From: Halorubrum sp. Hd13
Lineage (GTDB): Archaea; Halobacteriota; Halobacteria; Halobacteriales; Haloferacaceae
Length of the DNA: 48,041 bases
NCBI RefSeq assembly: GCF_002252755.1
Contig: NZ_NHOY01000126.1
Coordinates: 1-48,041 of the forward strand
Reading direction: 5' to 3'
The notes below the pieces were generated by a model. That model searched no databases. It saw only the letters and a list, made by a program, of their open reading frames with translations, and had not been told where the DNA came from. This document shows, one piece after another, positions 1 to 7,819 of this stretch. A program made the position numbers and the translations under genes. The stretch's first letter is position 1. Every line of letters starts with the position of its first letter.

Positions 1-332
1 CCCCAGCCGCGAGGGCGGCGCACGCTCGCTGCGCTCCTCGGTCGCTCGTTACACTCACTCCCTGCGGTGCTTACGTCGCCTGTGCCGCCCTCGCGGCTGC
101 CCCTTTGAATCCCACCCGACCGCCCAGCGACCGCACCTCATCCCTCCCCAGCCTCGTCAGTCGCTCTCGCTCCGCTTCGGGCGACTGACTCCAGCGAGGG
201 ACCGGAGGTCCCTCTGGCAGCCGGCGCTACGCGCCGGCGACAGCGAGGCGCAACGCGCCTCTGGCAGTCGGGCGAAGCCCGACGACCTCGCGCGTGCTGC
301 TCGGCCGCGGGAGCGGCCTCGCAGGCACGCGC
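1..332. repeat. Array of perfect inverted repeats (hairpin cluster), non-coding
   Basis: Direct reading shows a 16-bp perfect inverted repeat (4-19 with 84-99), a 9-bp one (156-164 with 181-189), then four triloop hairpins in a row: 196-203/207-214, 220-227/231-238, 245-251/255-261 and 267-273/277-283. The linkers between them are short (TGGCA twice, GACAGC once). A final long hairpin has arms 290-297/325-332 and contains an inner stem 303-308/313-318. Open frames here are side effects of high G+C. The region lies beyond the 3' end of ubaA; 333-439 shows nothing recognisable. It may be a dispersed haloarchaeal intergenic element, a termination region or a structured RNA; the sequence alone does not decide. 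Confidence 0.75.
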
Positions 333-439
333 CACCGCATCGTTTGTTTATTAGCTACTATCGCCGGCTCGCTCGCTCTTTAAATACGCACCGCGGTCAG
401 CGGTCACATTGAAAAGTAGAACCGCTCCGACCGTCGGCC

Positions 440-1294
440 TCAGTCGTCCGCTTCGATCTCCGGCTCGTCGCCGCCGACATCGATGGCGCAGGAGGCGCTG
501 TAGTCGACGTCGTGGACCGACTCGATGGCGGGGTCGTCGCCGCACACCGGGCAGTCGTCCTGTTTCGGAATCTCGACCTTGTCGAACTCCATGTCGAGCG
601 CGTCGAAGAACAGCATCGAGCCGTCGAGCGACTCGCCCTCGCCGATGATGTGTTTGACCGTCTCGGTCGCCTGCAGACAGCCGACGGTGCCGGGGAGCAC
701 GCCGAGGACGCCGGCGGTCGCGCAGTTCGGGACCATCCCGGCCGGCGGCGCCTCGGGGAACAGACAGCGGTAACACGGCGAGTCGTCGTCGCCCGCGAAC
801 GTCGTCACCTGCCCCTCGAACTTGAAGATGGAGCCGTGCGAGAAGGGGACCCCGGCGAGCGTGCAGGCGTCGTTGACGAGGTACCGCGTCGCGAAGTTGT
901 CCGTGCCGTCGACGACGAAGTCGTAGCCCTCGATCAGCTCCTCGACGTTGTCCGGGGTCACCCGCAGCTCGTGCTTCCGGACGTCGATGTCGGGATTGAG
1001 CCCCTCGACGAAGTCGGCGGCGGAGTCGACCTTCTTCCGTCCCACGTCGTCGTTCCCGTGGATCACCTGGCGCTGGAGGTTCGACAGTTCGACCTCGTCG
1101 TCGTCGGCGACGCCGAGCGTCCCCACCCCGGCGGCGGCGAGGTACTGGATGATCGGCGCGCCGAGCCCACCGGCGCCGAGCACGAGCACTTCGGCGTCGA
1201 GCAGGGCCTTCTGCCCCTCGGGACCGACGTCGTCCATGATGATGTGCCTGGAGTACCGGTCGAGCTGCGTCGGATCGAGGTCGAGGTCGCTCAT
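440..1294 (-). CDS. ubaA: UbaA: E1-like SAMP/ThiS/MoaD-activating adenylyltransferase (ThiF/MoeB/HesA family)
   Basis: This 284-residue protein adenylates the C-terminal glycine of ubiquitin-like carriers (SAMPs, MoaD, ThiS). In Haloferax the single UbaA serves protein sampylation, tRNA thiolation and molybdopterin synthesis (family knowledge). Seen here: the nucleotide-binding GAGGLG at residues 40-45, the Rossmann core, the DGTDNF motif near 129-134, two Cys pairs for structural zinc (CYRC 174-177, CPVC 248-251), and Cys191 in the NCATAGVLG segment at the place of the catalytic cysteine. Its length matches MoeB-type E1s without a rhodanese tail; the separate rhodanese at 3405 may supply sulfur. 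The ATG at 1294 was chosen because the family N-terminus begins there (RYSRHI) and a TTATT promoter box sits about 27 bases upstream; an open extension to 1438 is not credible. Confidence 0.93.
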   Translation of the reverse strand: MSDLDLDPTQLDRYSRHIIMDDVGPEGQKALLDAEVLVLGAGGLGAPIIQYLAAAGVGTLGVADDDEVELSNLQRQVIHGNDDVGRKKVDSAADFVEGLNPDIDVRKHELRVTPDNVEELIEGYDFVVDGTDNFATRYLVNDACTLAGVPFSHGSIFKFEGQVTTFAGDDDSPCYRCLFPEAPPAGMVPNCATAGVLGVLPGTVGCLQATETVKHIIGEGESLDGSMLFFDALDMEFDKVEIPKQDDCPVCGDDPAIESVHDVDYSASCAIDVGGDEPEIEADD

Positions 1295-1635
1295 TTGCCG
1301 CCGCTTGTCGCTGCAAACCAATAAGACGGCCGCCCACCGGCGCGTGCTGCCGACATCTCGGAGATGCGCCCGGTTCGCACGACCGGTTGCGCATCTGGGG
1401 ACGGCCCGCGGCGCATCGGGGGACGGCCCGCAACGCATCGAGAGGACGACCGGCGGCGCACGGGGAGCCGGCCGGTACCGCGCCCGACGACGGCCTCGCT
1501 CGACTCGTCGCGGACGCGGGACCGACGGCAGACGTCCGTCGCGGGCGCGTCGCTCCGGGCTCGGCGGTCGTGTTAGACCGGGGCCACCGTTGCCGTCGGC
1601 GGGGTCCTTTTTTGACTGGGACGAGAACCGCTAAT
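1295..1635. other. Intergenic region with degenerate 22-bp tandem repeats and a near-palindrome
   Basis: This 341-base gap separates the divergent ubaA and the ubiquitin-like gene. It holds about three to four imperfect tandem copies of a 22-bp unit beginning GCGCATC: 1389-1410, 1411-1432, 1433-1455, and a weaker copy after 1456. Before them lies a near-palindrome at about 1363-1395 (GATGCGCCCGGT facing ACCGGTTGCGCATC). A T-run at about 1607-1616 fits a TATA position for a leaderless start at 1636. No convincing gene was seen. Confidence 0.6.
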
Positions 1636-1899
1636 ATGGCCACGATTAAGCTGCCGGCCGTCCTCGTCGGCGGGTCCGCGACCTCTGAGGTCGAGGTCGA
1701 AGGGGAGACCGTCAACGAACTGTTCGACAACCACGCCGACGAGCACGGCCCGGAGCTCAGAGACAGCGTGCTCGAAGACGGCGAAATAAAGGAGTTCATC
1801 AACGTCTACGTCGAGGGGACGCCCGTCGACGGCGTCGACGCCGAGGTCCCGGCAGACGCGCAGGTCCGCGTCATCCCGGCGGCGTCCGGCGGTCGGTAA
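1636..1899 (+). CDS. Ubiquitin-like small sulfur carrier (MoaD/ThiS/SAMP family) with C-terminal GGR
   Basis: This 87-residue beta-grasp protein belongs to the MoaD/ThiS/SAMP class, which carries sulfur as a C-terminal thiocarboxylate or is conjugated to proteins after activation by UbaA. Seen here: the family core ending in FINVYVEG (54-61) and the tail PAASGGR followed by a stop. The family normally ends exactly in Gly-Gly; here an Arg follows, so a protease (JAMM type) would have to expose the diglycine, or the protein is not used in this way. It sits between ubaA and a CysM-like cysteine synthase, recalling the mycobacterial CysO-CysM arrangement (known). The ATG at 1636 starts the beta-grasp strand directly and has a T-rich promoter box about 27 bases upstream. 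Which carrier role it plays is inference. Confidence 0.88.
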   Translation: MATIKLPAVLVGGSATSEVEVEGETVNELFDNHADEHGPELRDSVLEDGEIKEFINVYVEGTPVDGVDAEVPADAQVRVIPAASGGR

Positions 1900-1932
1900 C
1901 CGGTCCGTCTCTCGGTTCGCGGCGGGATTCGC

Positions 1933-2952
1933 TTATAAGTAGTCCTCCCAGAGCGGGATGTCCGCGTACTTGTCGCCGCGGTCGCACAGCATGAAGACGA
2001 CGACGTCGTCGTCGTCGAGCTCGCCCGCCGCGTCCAGGTTCGCCACGACGGCCGCGCCGCCGCCCGCCGACGTGCCCACGACGAACTGATCGTCGACGCG
2101 GAGGTGCTCGCGGACCGTCGCCTCGTCGTGCTGGCCGAGGTCGGCGATCGGCACCGGCTCGTCGAGGTAGCGCTCGCGGAGCGCCCGCGCCTGGTCGTAC
2201 GCGTCCGAGGTGGCGACGTACTCCGTCCGGTCGAGCACCGACTTGTCGTACGTCTCGGGGTGGTAGTGGTCGCCCGTCTTGAGGTATTTCAGGCCGTCGA
2301 TGGCGTGGAGCTGCTCGTCGGGCTCGAAGCCGACGATCTCCGTCGCCCCGTCGCTCAGGTCCGTCAGGCCACGGCCGGTCCCCGTGATCGTCCCGCCCGT
2401 CCCGACCCCCGCGACGAAGTGAGTCACGTCGCCGTCGGTCGCCTCGTATATCTCCCGGGCGGTCGTCCGCTCGTGGGTGCCCGGGTTGTCTGGGTTCTCG
2501 TACTGGTTCGGGCGGAAGTACGCCTCTGGGTCCGCGGCGATTATCTCCTCGCAGCGCTCGATGACGGCGTCGTAGCCGAGGTTGGCGTCGACGAAGTGGA
2601 TCTCCGCGCCCGCGTCCCGAACGGCGTCCACCTTCCCGCCGGCGGCGTTGTCGGGCATGACGATCTCGACGTCGTAGCCGCGGGCGGCCGCGAGCCGCGC
2701 CACCTCGCTGCCGGTGTTGCCCGAGGTAGGCTCGATGACGGTGACGCCGGACTCGAGGTCGCCGCGCTCCTCGGCGCCGTCCAGCATCCCCTTCGCGATC
2801 CGGGACTTGATCGACCCGCCGCCGTGGGGGGCGTCGTAGAGGTTGAACCACTCCGCCTTCGCGTACACGTCCGCGTCGGCCCCGAGGTCGAGGTCGAGCT
2901 CCACGAGGGGCGTCTCGAAGATCGTCGACTCGTCGACGACGTACTGGCTCAT
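1933..2952 (-). CDS. PLP-dependent cysteine synthase, CysM/CysK-like
   Basis: This 339-residue fold-type II PLP enzyme belongs to the O-acetylserine or O-phosphoserine sulfhydrylase family. Seen here: the PLP lysine in GSIKSR (Lys49; the usual motif is KDR), the substrate loop EPTSGNTG (about 74-81), the phosphate-binding GVGTGGTITG, and the C-terminal serine loop GTSAGGG. Length is typical. It ends 34 bases from the end of the convergent ubiquitin-like gene, so a carrier-dependent CysO-CysM pathway, in which protein thiocarboxylate donates sulfur, is plausible but unproven. The ATG at 2952 has a TTACC promoter box about 26 bases upstream and the N-terminus (STIFETPLVEL) matches the family. 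Cystathionine beta-synthase activity is an alternative. Confidence 0.9.
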   Translation of the reverse strand: MSQYVVDESTIFETPLVELDLDLGADADVYAKAEWFNLYDAPHGGGSIKSRIAKGMLDGAEERGDLESGVTVIEPTSGNTGSEVARLAAARGYDVEIVMPDNAAGGKVDAVRDAGAEIHFVDANLGYDAVIERCEEIIAADPEAYFRPNQYENPDNPGTHERTTAREIYEATDGDVTHFVAGVGTGGTITGTGRGLTDLSDGATEIVGFEPDEQLHAIDGLKYLKTGDHYHPETYDKSVLDRTEYVATSDAYDQARALRERYLDEPVPIADLGQHDEATVREHLRVDDQFVVGTSAGGGAAVVANLDAAGELDDDDVVVFMLCDRGDKYADIPLWEDYL

Positions 2953-3102
2953 AGGCCTCGTAGATCGCTCCCGGGTAAGAGTCCGACGGAAACGGCTGTC
3001 TCGGCGCCTATCGCGGTCGTGCGTCGCGATCGCCCGTCAGAGATACGGGAGAAGCCTGCCGGTCACGAAAGGCGTTACACGGCGAATCGTCTATCGAGCC
3101 GT

Positions 3103-3402
3103 ATGAGCCAACCATCGTGGGACGACGTCGTCGAGATGCCCGACGAGCTCGACGACGAGACCGCCGAGGCGCTCTTCGATGACGCGACCGAAGTACAGGA
3201 CATGACCGGCGAGGTCTGCCCGTACCCGCAGGTCGAGGCCAAGAAGGCCGTCGCGGGGCTCTCCCCCGGCGACGTGCTCGTCCAAGAGACTGACCACGTC
3301 CCGAGCACGGAGAACGTCCCGAAGGCCGTCGGCGACGACGCGACCGCGAAGGTCTGGAAGTCGGGCGACGGCCGCTACCGCATCTTCATGCGGAAGGAGT
3401 GA
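3103..3402 (+). CDS. TusA-family sulfur carrier protein
   Basis: This 99-residue protein has a TusA/SirA/YedF fold. Its diagnostic motif is CPYP with Cys39, followed by the helix QVEAKKAVAGL; this cysteine carries persulfide in the family. About 30 acidic residues precede the domain, a haloarchaeal extension. A TTACAC promoter box about 27 bases before the ATG at 3103 supports a leaderless start. The next gene, a rhodanese, begins at the stop codon, so the two are translationally coupled and probably pass sulfur between Cys39 and the rhodanese cysteine (inference). With a YeeE/YedE transporter nearby, this reproduces the common YeeE-TusA-rhodanese association. Confidence 0.92.
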   Translation: MSQPSWDDVVEMPDELDDETAEALFDDATEVQDMTGEVCPYPQVEAKKAVAGLSPGDVLVQETDHVPSTENVPKAVGDDATAKVWKSGDGRYRIFMRKE

Positions 3403-3404
3403 TC

Positions 3405-3740
3405 ATGGTCGAAGAACTCACCCCCGAGGAAGTCAACGAGCGCGTCCAGAATGGCGACATCCGCGTCATCGACACGCGACCGCAGGAACAGTACGAGCGG
3501 GGTCACATCCCGGGCGCTATCAACGTCCCGCTCGGCGACCTCCCGTCGATGGTCCCGGACATCGACTGGGACGACAGGGACGTCGTCTGCGCGTGTCCGG
3601 TCGGCCAGTCGTCGAAGCAGGCCGCGATGCTGATCAGCAGCTACGAGGGCGTCGAGGAAGACATCGTCGTCGCCAGCATGTCCGGCGGCTACGAGGAGTG
3701 GGACTTCGAGCTGGAGACCGACGCGTCCGCCGACGCGTAG
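3405..3740 (+). CDS. Single-domain rhodanese (sulfurtransferase)
   Basis: This 111-residue rhodanese has the entry motif VIDTRPQEQYERGHIPGA and an active-site loop CPVGQSS (Cys64), matching the CxxGxxS pattern that holds a persulfide. The family moves sulfane sulfur from thiosulfate or persulfides to acceptors. The ATG at 3405 was chosen over a GTG at 3399 because a near-consensus archaeal Shine-Dalgarno (GGAGTGATC) ends just before it and overlaps the tusA stop, showing coupling with tusA. Likely partners in the cell are TusA and UbaA, whose own C-terminus lacks a rhodanese domain (inference). Confidence 0.93.
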   Translation: MVEELTPEEVNERVQNGDIRVIDTRPQEQYERGHIPGAINVPLGDLPSMVPDIDWDDRDVVCACPVGQSSKQAAMLISSYEGVEEDIVVASMSGGYEEWDFELETDASADA

Positions 3741-3915
3741 TTCGCCCCGATCTGTCCGCTGACACGGAGGTCGCCCCGACCCGCCCCCCGGTTTCCGTCG
3801 GCAGCGCTCGGAGAGGGCGGCGGCGGCGGCCCGCACAGCGGTCTCTGAAACTATATGTGCGTCCGACTGTCACGTTGGCGTATCTCTTTGTACCGCAGGC
3901 CAGTTAGTGGCCCGC

Positions 3916-5046
3916 ATGGACGCCGAGAAGGCCCGCCGAGAGCTCTACGAGGTGATGAACGAGTCGCGCGAGTTCGACGAGAAGGCAGAACGAGCCCTCG
4001 CGCTCGGGAAACGGTACCTCGACGTCGAAAACGCCCACCTGACGGAGATCCACCCCGACAGCGACTACTGGGAGACGGTCGCCAGTACGGACCCGCCTGA
4101 GGGGGCGTTCCCGGCCGGACTGGTTCTCGACCTCGGGACCACCTACTGCCGGCGCGTCGTCGCTGATCGGGAGACGGTCGCGCTCCACGACGCTCCCGAA
4201 CAGGGGTGGGCCGACGACCCGGCGTTCGACGCGCACGAACTCCGCTGTTACCACGGGAGCCCCGTCGTCGTCGACGACGAGCTCTACGGGACCGTCTGCT
4301 TCGTCTCCGAGGGCGCCCGATCGCGGCCCTTCAGCGACGAGGAAACGCTGTTCGCGGAGCTGATCGCCCGGGTGCTCGAACACGAGCTGCAGCGTCGGCG
4401 CACCGCGGTCGAGATCGAGCGGCTGGACCGGTTCGCCAGCGTGCTCGCCCACGACCTGCGCAATCCGCTCGGGGTGGCGCAGGGGTACGTCGACTTCGCT
4501 CGGGAGTCGACCGGCGATCGGGACCTCGACACGGCGGCGACCGCGCTCGACCGCATGGAGGAGCTCATCGAGGACGTGCTGACGATGGTCCGACAGGGCC
4601 GGTCCGTCGAGTCGGCCGACGAGATCCGACTGGGGTCGGTGGCCGAGCGATGCTGGCGATCGGTCGTGACCGAGGAGTCCGCGCTCCGCGTCGAGTCGGA
4701 CCTGGCGATCCGGGCGGCCCCCGACCGGCTGCGGCGGCTGTTCGAGAACCTCTTTCGCAACGCGATCGAGCACGGGGGCGACGACGTCACGGTCCGGATC
4801 GGCGCGCTGCCCGACGACGCGGGGTTCTTCGTCGAGGACGACGGACCGGGCATCCCGGAGATCGAGCGCGACTCCGTCTTCGAGCGGGGGTACTCGTCGG
4901 AGTCGGAGGGGAGCGGGCTGGGGCTGGCGATCGTCGCGAGCGTCGTCTCCGCGCACGGCTGGGAGATCGCGGTCACGGACGCCCCGAACGGCGGCACTCG
5001 GTTCGAGGTCAGCGACGTCGCCGTGCTCGATCCGGTGACGGACTGA
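3916..5046 (+). CDS. Soluble GAF-domain sensor histidine kinase
   Basis: This 376-residue kinase has no membrane segment, so it acts in the cytosol. Domain order: GAF (about 20-155, with the TTYCRRVV segment typical of haloarchaeal GAFs), HisKA with phospho-acceptor His179 in LAHDLRNPL, then HATPase with the N box (NLFRNAIEHGG), G1 box (DDGPGIP) and G2 box (GSGLGLAIV). The ATG at 3916 is preferred over a GTG at 3907. A TATAT box near 3851-3857 would give a short leader. No receiver-domain partner is encoded nearby, as is common in haloarchaea. It lies between the rhodanese and the convergent transporter (29 bases between stops), so a role in sensing sulfur or redox state is possible but only from context. 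Confidence 0.92.
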   Translation: MDAEKARRELYEVMNESREFDEKAERALALGKRYLDVENAHLTEIHPDSDYWETVASTDPPEGAFPAGLVLDLGTTYCRRVVADRETVALHDAPEQGWADDPAFDAHELRCYHGSPVVVDDELYGTVCFVSEGARSRPFSDEETLFAELIARVLEHELQRRRTAVEIERLDRFASVLAHDLRNPLGVAQGYVDFARESTGDRDLDTAATALDRMEELIEDVLTMVRQGRSVESADEIRLGSVAERCWRSVVTEESALRVESDLAIRAAPDRLRRLFENLFRNAIEHGGDDVTVRIGALPDDAGFFVEDDGPGIPEIERDSVFERGYSSESEGSGLGLAIVASVVSAHGWEIAVTDAPNGGTRFEVSDVAVLDPVTD

Positions 5047-5075
5047 CCGGACCGACGGCGGATCGGCGCCGTCGG

Positions 5076-6284
5076 TCAGATCGCGCAGCCGACCTCGCGG
5101 TACATGTAGTGAGTCATGACGTAGACGCCGAGGATGATCCCCCCGCCGGCGAGGAACGAGTGCACGGAGAGCAGCGCGATCCCCGAGAAGAGGTTCGCGA
5201 TGTTGCAGCCGGCGGCGAGCCGCGAGCCGACGCCCATCAGGAGGCCGCCCGCGGCGTAGTTCGGCACGCGGTTCAGCTTCGGTTTCCGGATCCGGAAGTC
5301 GCCGGAGGCGTACGCGGCGAGGAAGGAGCCGACGACGAGCGACGCGATCATCACCATGTCGATGCTCAGGGAGATGTCGCCGTCGCGGAAGAGGATCGAG
5401 CCCCAGTACTCGACGCTCGCGACGTCGTAGCCGGTCTGCGCGAGGAGGTAGCCGGCCCAGCGCGCCTCGCTGCCGGTGATCGCCCAGTGGCCGTGCACGT
5501 AGAACCAGAGGCTCGCGACGACCGCCATCGCGACGCCCGCGGTCCGCGCGTCCCACGAGTCGCGGAGCCGGACTCTCACCGGTCGGTCGTCGCCGCGGAG
5601 GCCGCGGACGTACTCGACGGTGCCGTCGGCGATGCCACGCAGGCCGACCGAGACGGCCGAGAGCGTCCGAGAGGCGCCGAGAACGGCCTGCGCGCGTGTG
5701 TCGGCCCCCACGCCGGTCCCGCCTGAGGGGTCGTCCGGGAGCCGGCTCCGCCCCTTCACGAACGCGTACGCGACGGTGCCGGCCGCGACCGCCAGCGTCC
5801 CCGTGATCGCCGGCGAGAACGGCAGCGAGAGGTACAGCGTCCGCCCTTCGAACGGGTTCAGCGTCTGGAAGTAGTACGTCTCCGCCACGGGGAACGCGAA
5901 CGCGAAGAGGACGTACCCCACGAACATGAAGAGGAGGACGAGCCAGAACTGGAGGTACCCCTGTCCGGCCCGATAGAGGGTGCCGGACGCGCAGCCGCCG
6001 GCGAGCGTCATCCCGAGGCCGAAGACGAAGCCGCCGAACAGCGACCCCAGCCCCCACGCGGGCGTCCAGAAGCCGCGGAAGTAGCCGAACGTGGCCTGCA
6101 GGCTCCAGAACACGGTCATCACCGCGAGCCCGGCGAGCAGTCCCTTCAGCACGCGCGTGTCTTTGAACGCGACGAAGTCCCGGAACGCGCTGACGAAGCA
6201 GAACCGCGCCTTCTGTAACAGCACGCCGAACGAGAGGCCGACCGCGATCGATATCCCGACGTACGCGACGGGAGACAGTATCAT
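5076..6284 (-). CDS. YeeE/YedE family membrane transporter (thiosulfate/sulfur compound uptake)
   Basis: This 402-residue multi-pass membrane protein is formed of two related halves. In the family (YeeE/TsuA) thiosulfate is relayed through the membrane by conserved cysteines. All three expected cysteine motifs are visible: KARFCF (Cys29), AGGCASGTLYRAGQG (Cys98) and LAAGCNIANLFSG in the last quarter. A hydrophilic loop of about 100 residues rich in Gly and charged residues separates the halves. The ATG at 6284 was chosen because the first helix (ILSPVAYVGISIAVGLSFG) begins there; an upstream open extension is not hydrophobic. Divergent to the Tat lipoprotein operon and near TusA and rhodanese, it is probably the entry point for sulfur into the locus (inference). 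Confidence 0.93.
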   Translation of the reverse strand: MILSPVAYVGISIAVGLSFGVLLQKARFCFVSAFRDFVAFKDTRVLKGLLAGLAVMTVFWSLQATFGYFRGFWTPAWGLGSLFGGFVFGLGMTLAGGCASGTLYRAGQGYLQFWLVLLFMFVGYVLFAFAFPVAETYYFQTLNPFEGRTLYLSLPFSPAITGTLAVAAGTVAYAFVKGRSRLPDDPSGGTGVGADTRAQAVLGASRTLSAVSVGLRGIADGTVEYVRGLRGDDRPVRVRLRDSWDARTAGVAMAVVASLWFYVHGHWAITGSEARWAGYLLAQTGYDVASVEYWGSILFRDGDISLSIDMVMIASLVVGSFLAAYASGDFRIRKPKLNRVPNYAAGGLLMGVGSRLAAGCNIANLFSGIALLSVHSFLAGGGIILGVYVMTHYMYREVGCAI

Positions 6285-6439
6285 TACGCGGGTCGAGTGC
6301 TCCCCGGCGTAAAACGTCGCTGAAGACGGTAACGGTGCGCGATGATCAGAGGAACAAACAACATTTGCCGCTATTTGACACACGGGGCAACGAAGCGCGC
6401 CTCCGGGAGCCCTTTAGGCGCGAGCCGCGTCGTGGGGAT

Positions 6440-7819
6440 ATGAGCGACGACTGCGGATGCGGATCGAACGACTCGGCGCCGCGCGCGTCCGGCGACGCCG
6501 CGCCAGACGCGTCCGCCGACGCGGCGCCCCGTCCCGCGAAGGGGAGCGAGCTGGCGAACGACGACCGGCGCAACCCCTTCGCCGACGGGATCGACCGGCG
6601 ACGCCTCCTGCAGGCGTCGGGCGCCGTCGGCGCGACGACGGCGCTGGCCGGCTGTTCCGGCGGCGGTGGCGGCGGTGACGGCGACGAGCCCGCGCCGACG
6701 ATGTTCGTGTTCAACAACGGCGACCGAACGCTGAGCGTCATCGACACGGAGAGCGACGAGCTGCTCAACACCGCGTTCCTCGGCACGACCGCCTCCTTCC
6801 CGGCCAACCAGTACGCCACGGGCGTCGACGACGAGCACGACGTGCTCTGGCTGAACGTCTCCGGGGGCGTCCGCGCGTTCGACCAGCGCACGCTGGAGGA
6901 GCTCGCCTTCGTCGAGACCGGGTACGGCCCGAACTACCCGAACGTGACGCCCGACGGCGAGCACCTCCTGATCGCCTCCGGCGGGACGACCGGAATGGCG
7001 CCCGAGGGCGACGAGGCCCACGCTATCTTCCGCGTCGACGCGGACCGCGACAGCGACGCGTTCGGCGAGGTGACCGCCGAGATCGAGACCGGCTACGTCG
7101 GCCCCTGCGACATGACGCTGGGCCCGAACGGCGACTACGCCTTCGTCGTCGACGTCGCCGACGAGGCGGTCCGCGTGTTGAGCGTCGACCCGTTCGAGAC
7201 GGTGACGCGTGTCGACGCCGGCGAACCGGTCACCGAGGGCAACGTCCTCCCCTTCATGTGCACCGCCTCGTTCGACGGGGAGCTCCTGCTCGTCGAGAAC
7301 GGGGAGGGGACGCTCGGCGGCGACCCCGAGGTGCCCCGCGAGGGCTCCGAGAGCGTCTGGGACGTCTCCGACCCGGAGAACCCGGAGGAGATCGCGAAGG
7401 TCACCCGCGACGACGGGCTCCCGGGCGCGCCGATCACGAGCGAGGTCGCCCCGGACAACTCGGCGGCGTACCTCTTCATCCCCGGCGAGGGGGTCGGCGT
7501 CGTCGACCTGGAGGCGAACGAGTACGCGACGACGCTCGACGTCGGCGGCAGCAGCATCGCCGGCGCGTGGGGGCCGAACCGCGAGAAGCTGTACGTCCCC
7601 GTGCAGGACGCGAACCAGGTCGCCGTGATCGACCACGCGGAGCGGGAGGTCGTCGCGACCGTCGAGGCCGGCGAGGCGCCCACCGGCGCGGTCGCCGGCA
7701 CGGTCCGCCCGGAGGAGGACGCGGTGTCGAGCCTCCAGGCGTCGCTCGCCTCGCTCGGCATCGCGTTCGGCGAGATGGAGGCGTCGTGGTGCATGGACGA
7801 CCACTGCTACTGCGGGTAG
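6440..7819 (+). CDS. Tat-exported lipoprotein with beta-propeller (YVTN/cytochrome d1-like)
   Basis: This 459-residue protein has a Tat motif DRRRLLQAS (Arg53-55), a hydrophobic stretch and a lipobox LAGC (Cys72), followed by a Gly-rich linker. The rest is a seven-bladed propeller with repeats of the type VFNNGDRTLSVID and VPVQDANQVAVID. Odd points: a 52-residue acidic leader precedes the twin arginines and itself starts with CGCG, and the extreme C-terminus is Cys-rich (WCMDDHCYCG), which suggests a metal or sulfur binding site. The ATG at 6440 has a CTTTAGG box about 27 bases upstream. It is first in a packed operon with the following two genes. It acts on the outer membrane face; no ligand can be assigned from sequence. 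Confidence 0.87.
   Translation: MSDDCGCGSNDSAPRASGDAAPDASADAAPRPAKGSELANDDRRNPFADGIDRRRLLQASGAVGATTALAGCSGGGGGGDGDEPAPTMFVFNNGDRTLSVIDTESDELLNTAFLGTTASFPANQYATGVDDEHDVLWLNVSGGVRAFDQRTLEELAFVETGYGPNYPNVTPDGEHLLIASGGTTGMAPEGDEAHAIFRVDADRDSDAFGEVTAEIETGYVGPCDMTLGPNGDYAFVVDVADEAVRVLSVDPFETVTRVDAGEPVTEGNVLPFMCTASFDGELLLVENGEGTLGGDPEVPREGSESVWDVSDPENPEEIAKVTRDDGLPGAPITSEVAPDNSAAYLFIPGEGVGVVDLEANEYATTLDVGGSSIAGAWGPNREKLYVPVQDANQVAVIDHAEREVVATVEAGEAPTGAVAGTVRPEEDAVSSLQASLASLGIAFGEMEASWCMDDHCYCG

Noticed and set aside
104-113. TTTGAATCCC resembling a tRNA T-loop
   Set aside because: No acceptor stem, D-loop or anticodon stem can be folded around it; it sits between the large inverted repeat and the next hairpins.
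3399-3407. GTG start for the rhodanese at 3399
   Set aside because: The GTG lies within the Shine-Dalgarno that serves ATG 3405, so it is part of the ribosome site, not the start.
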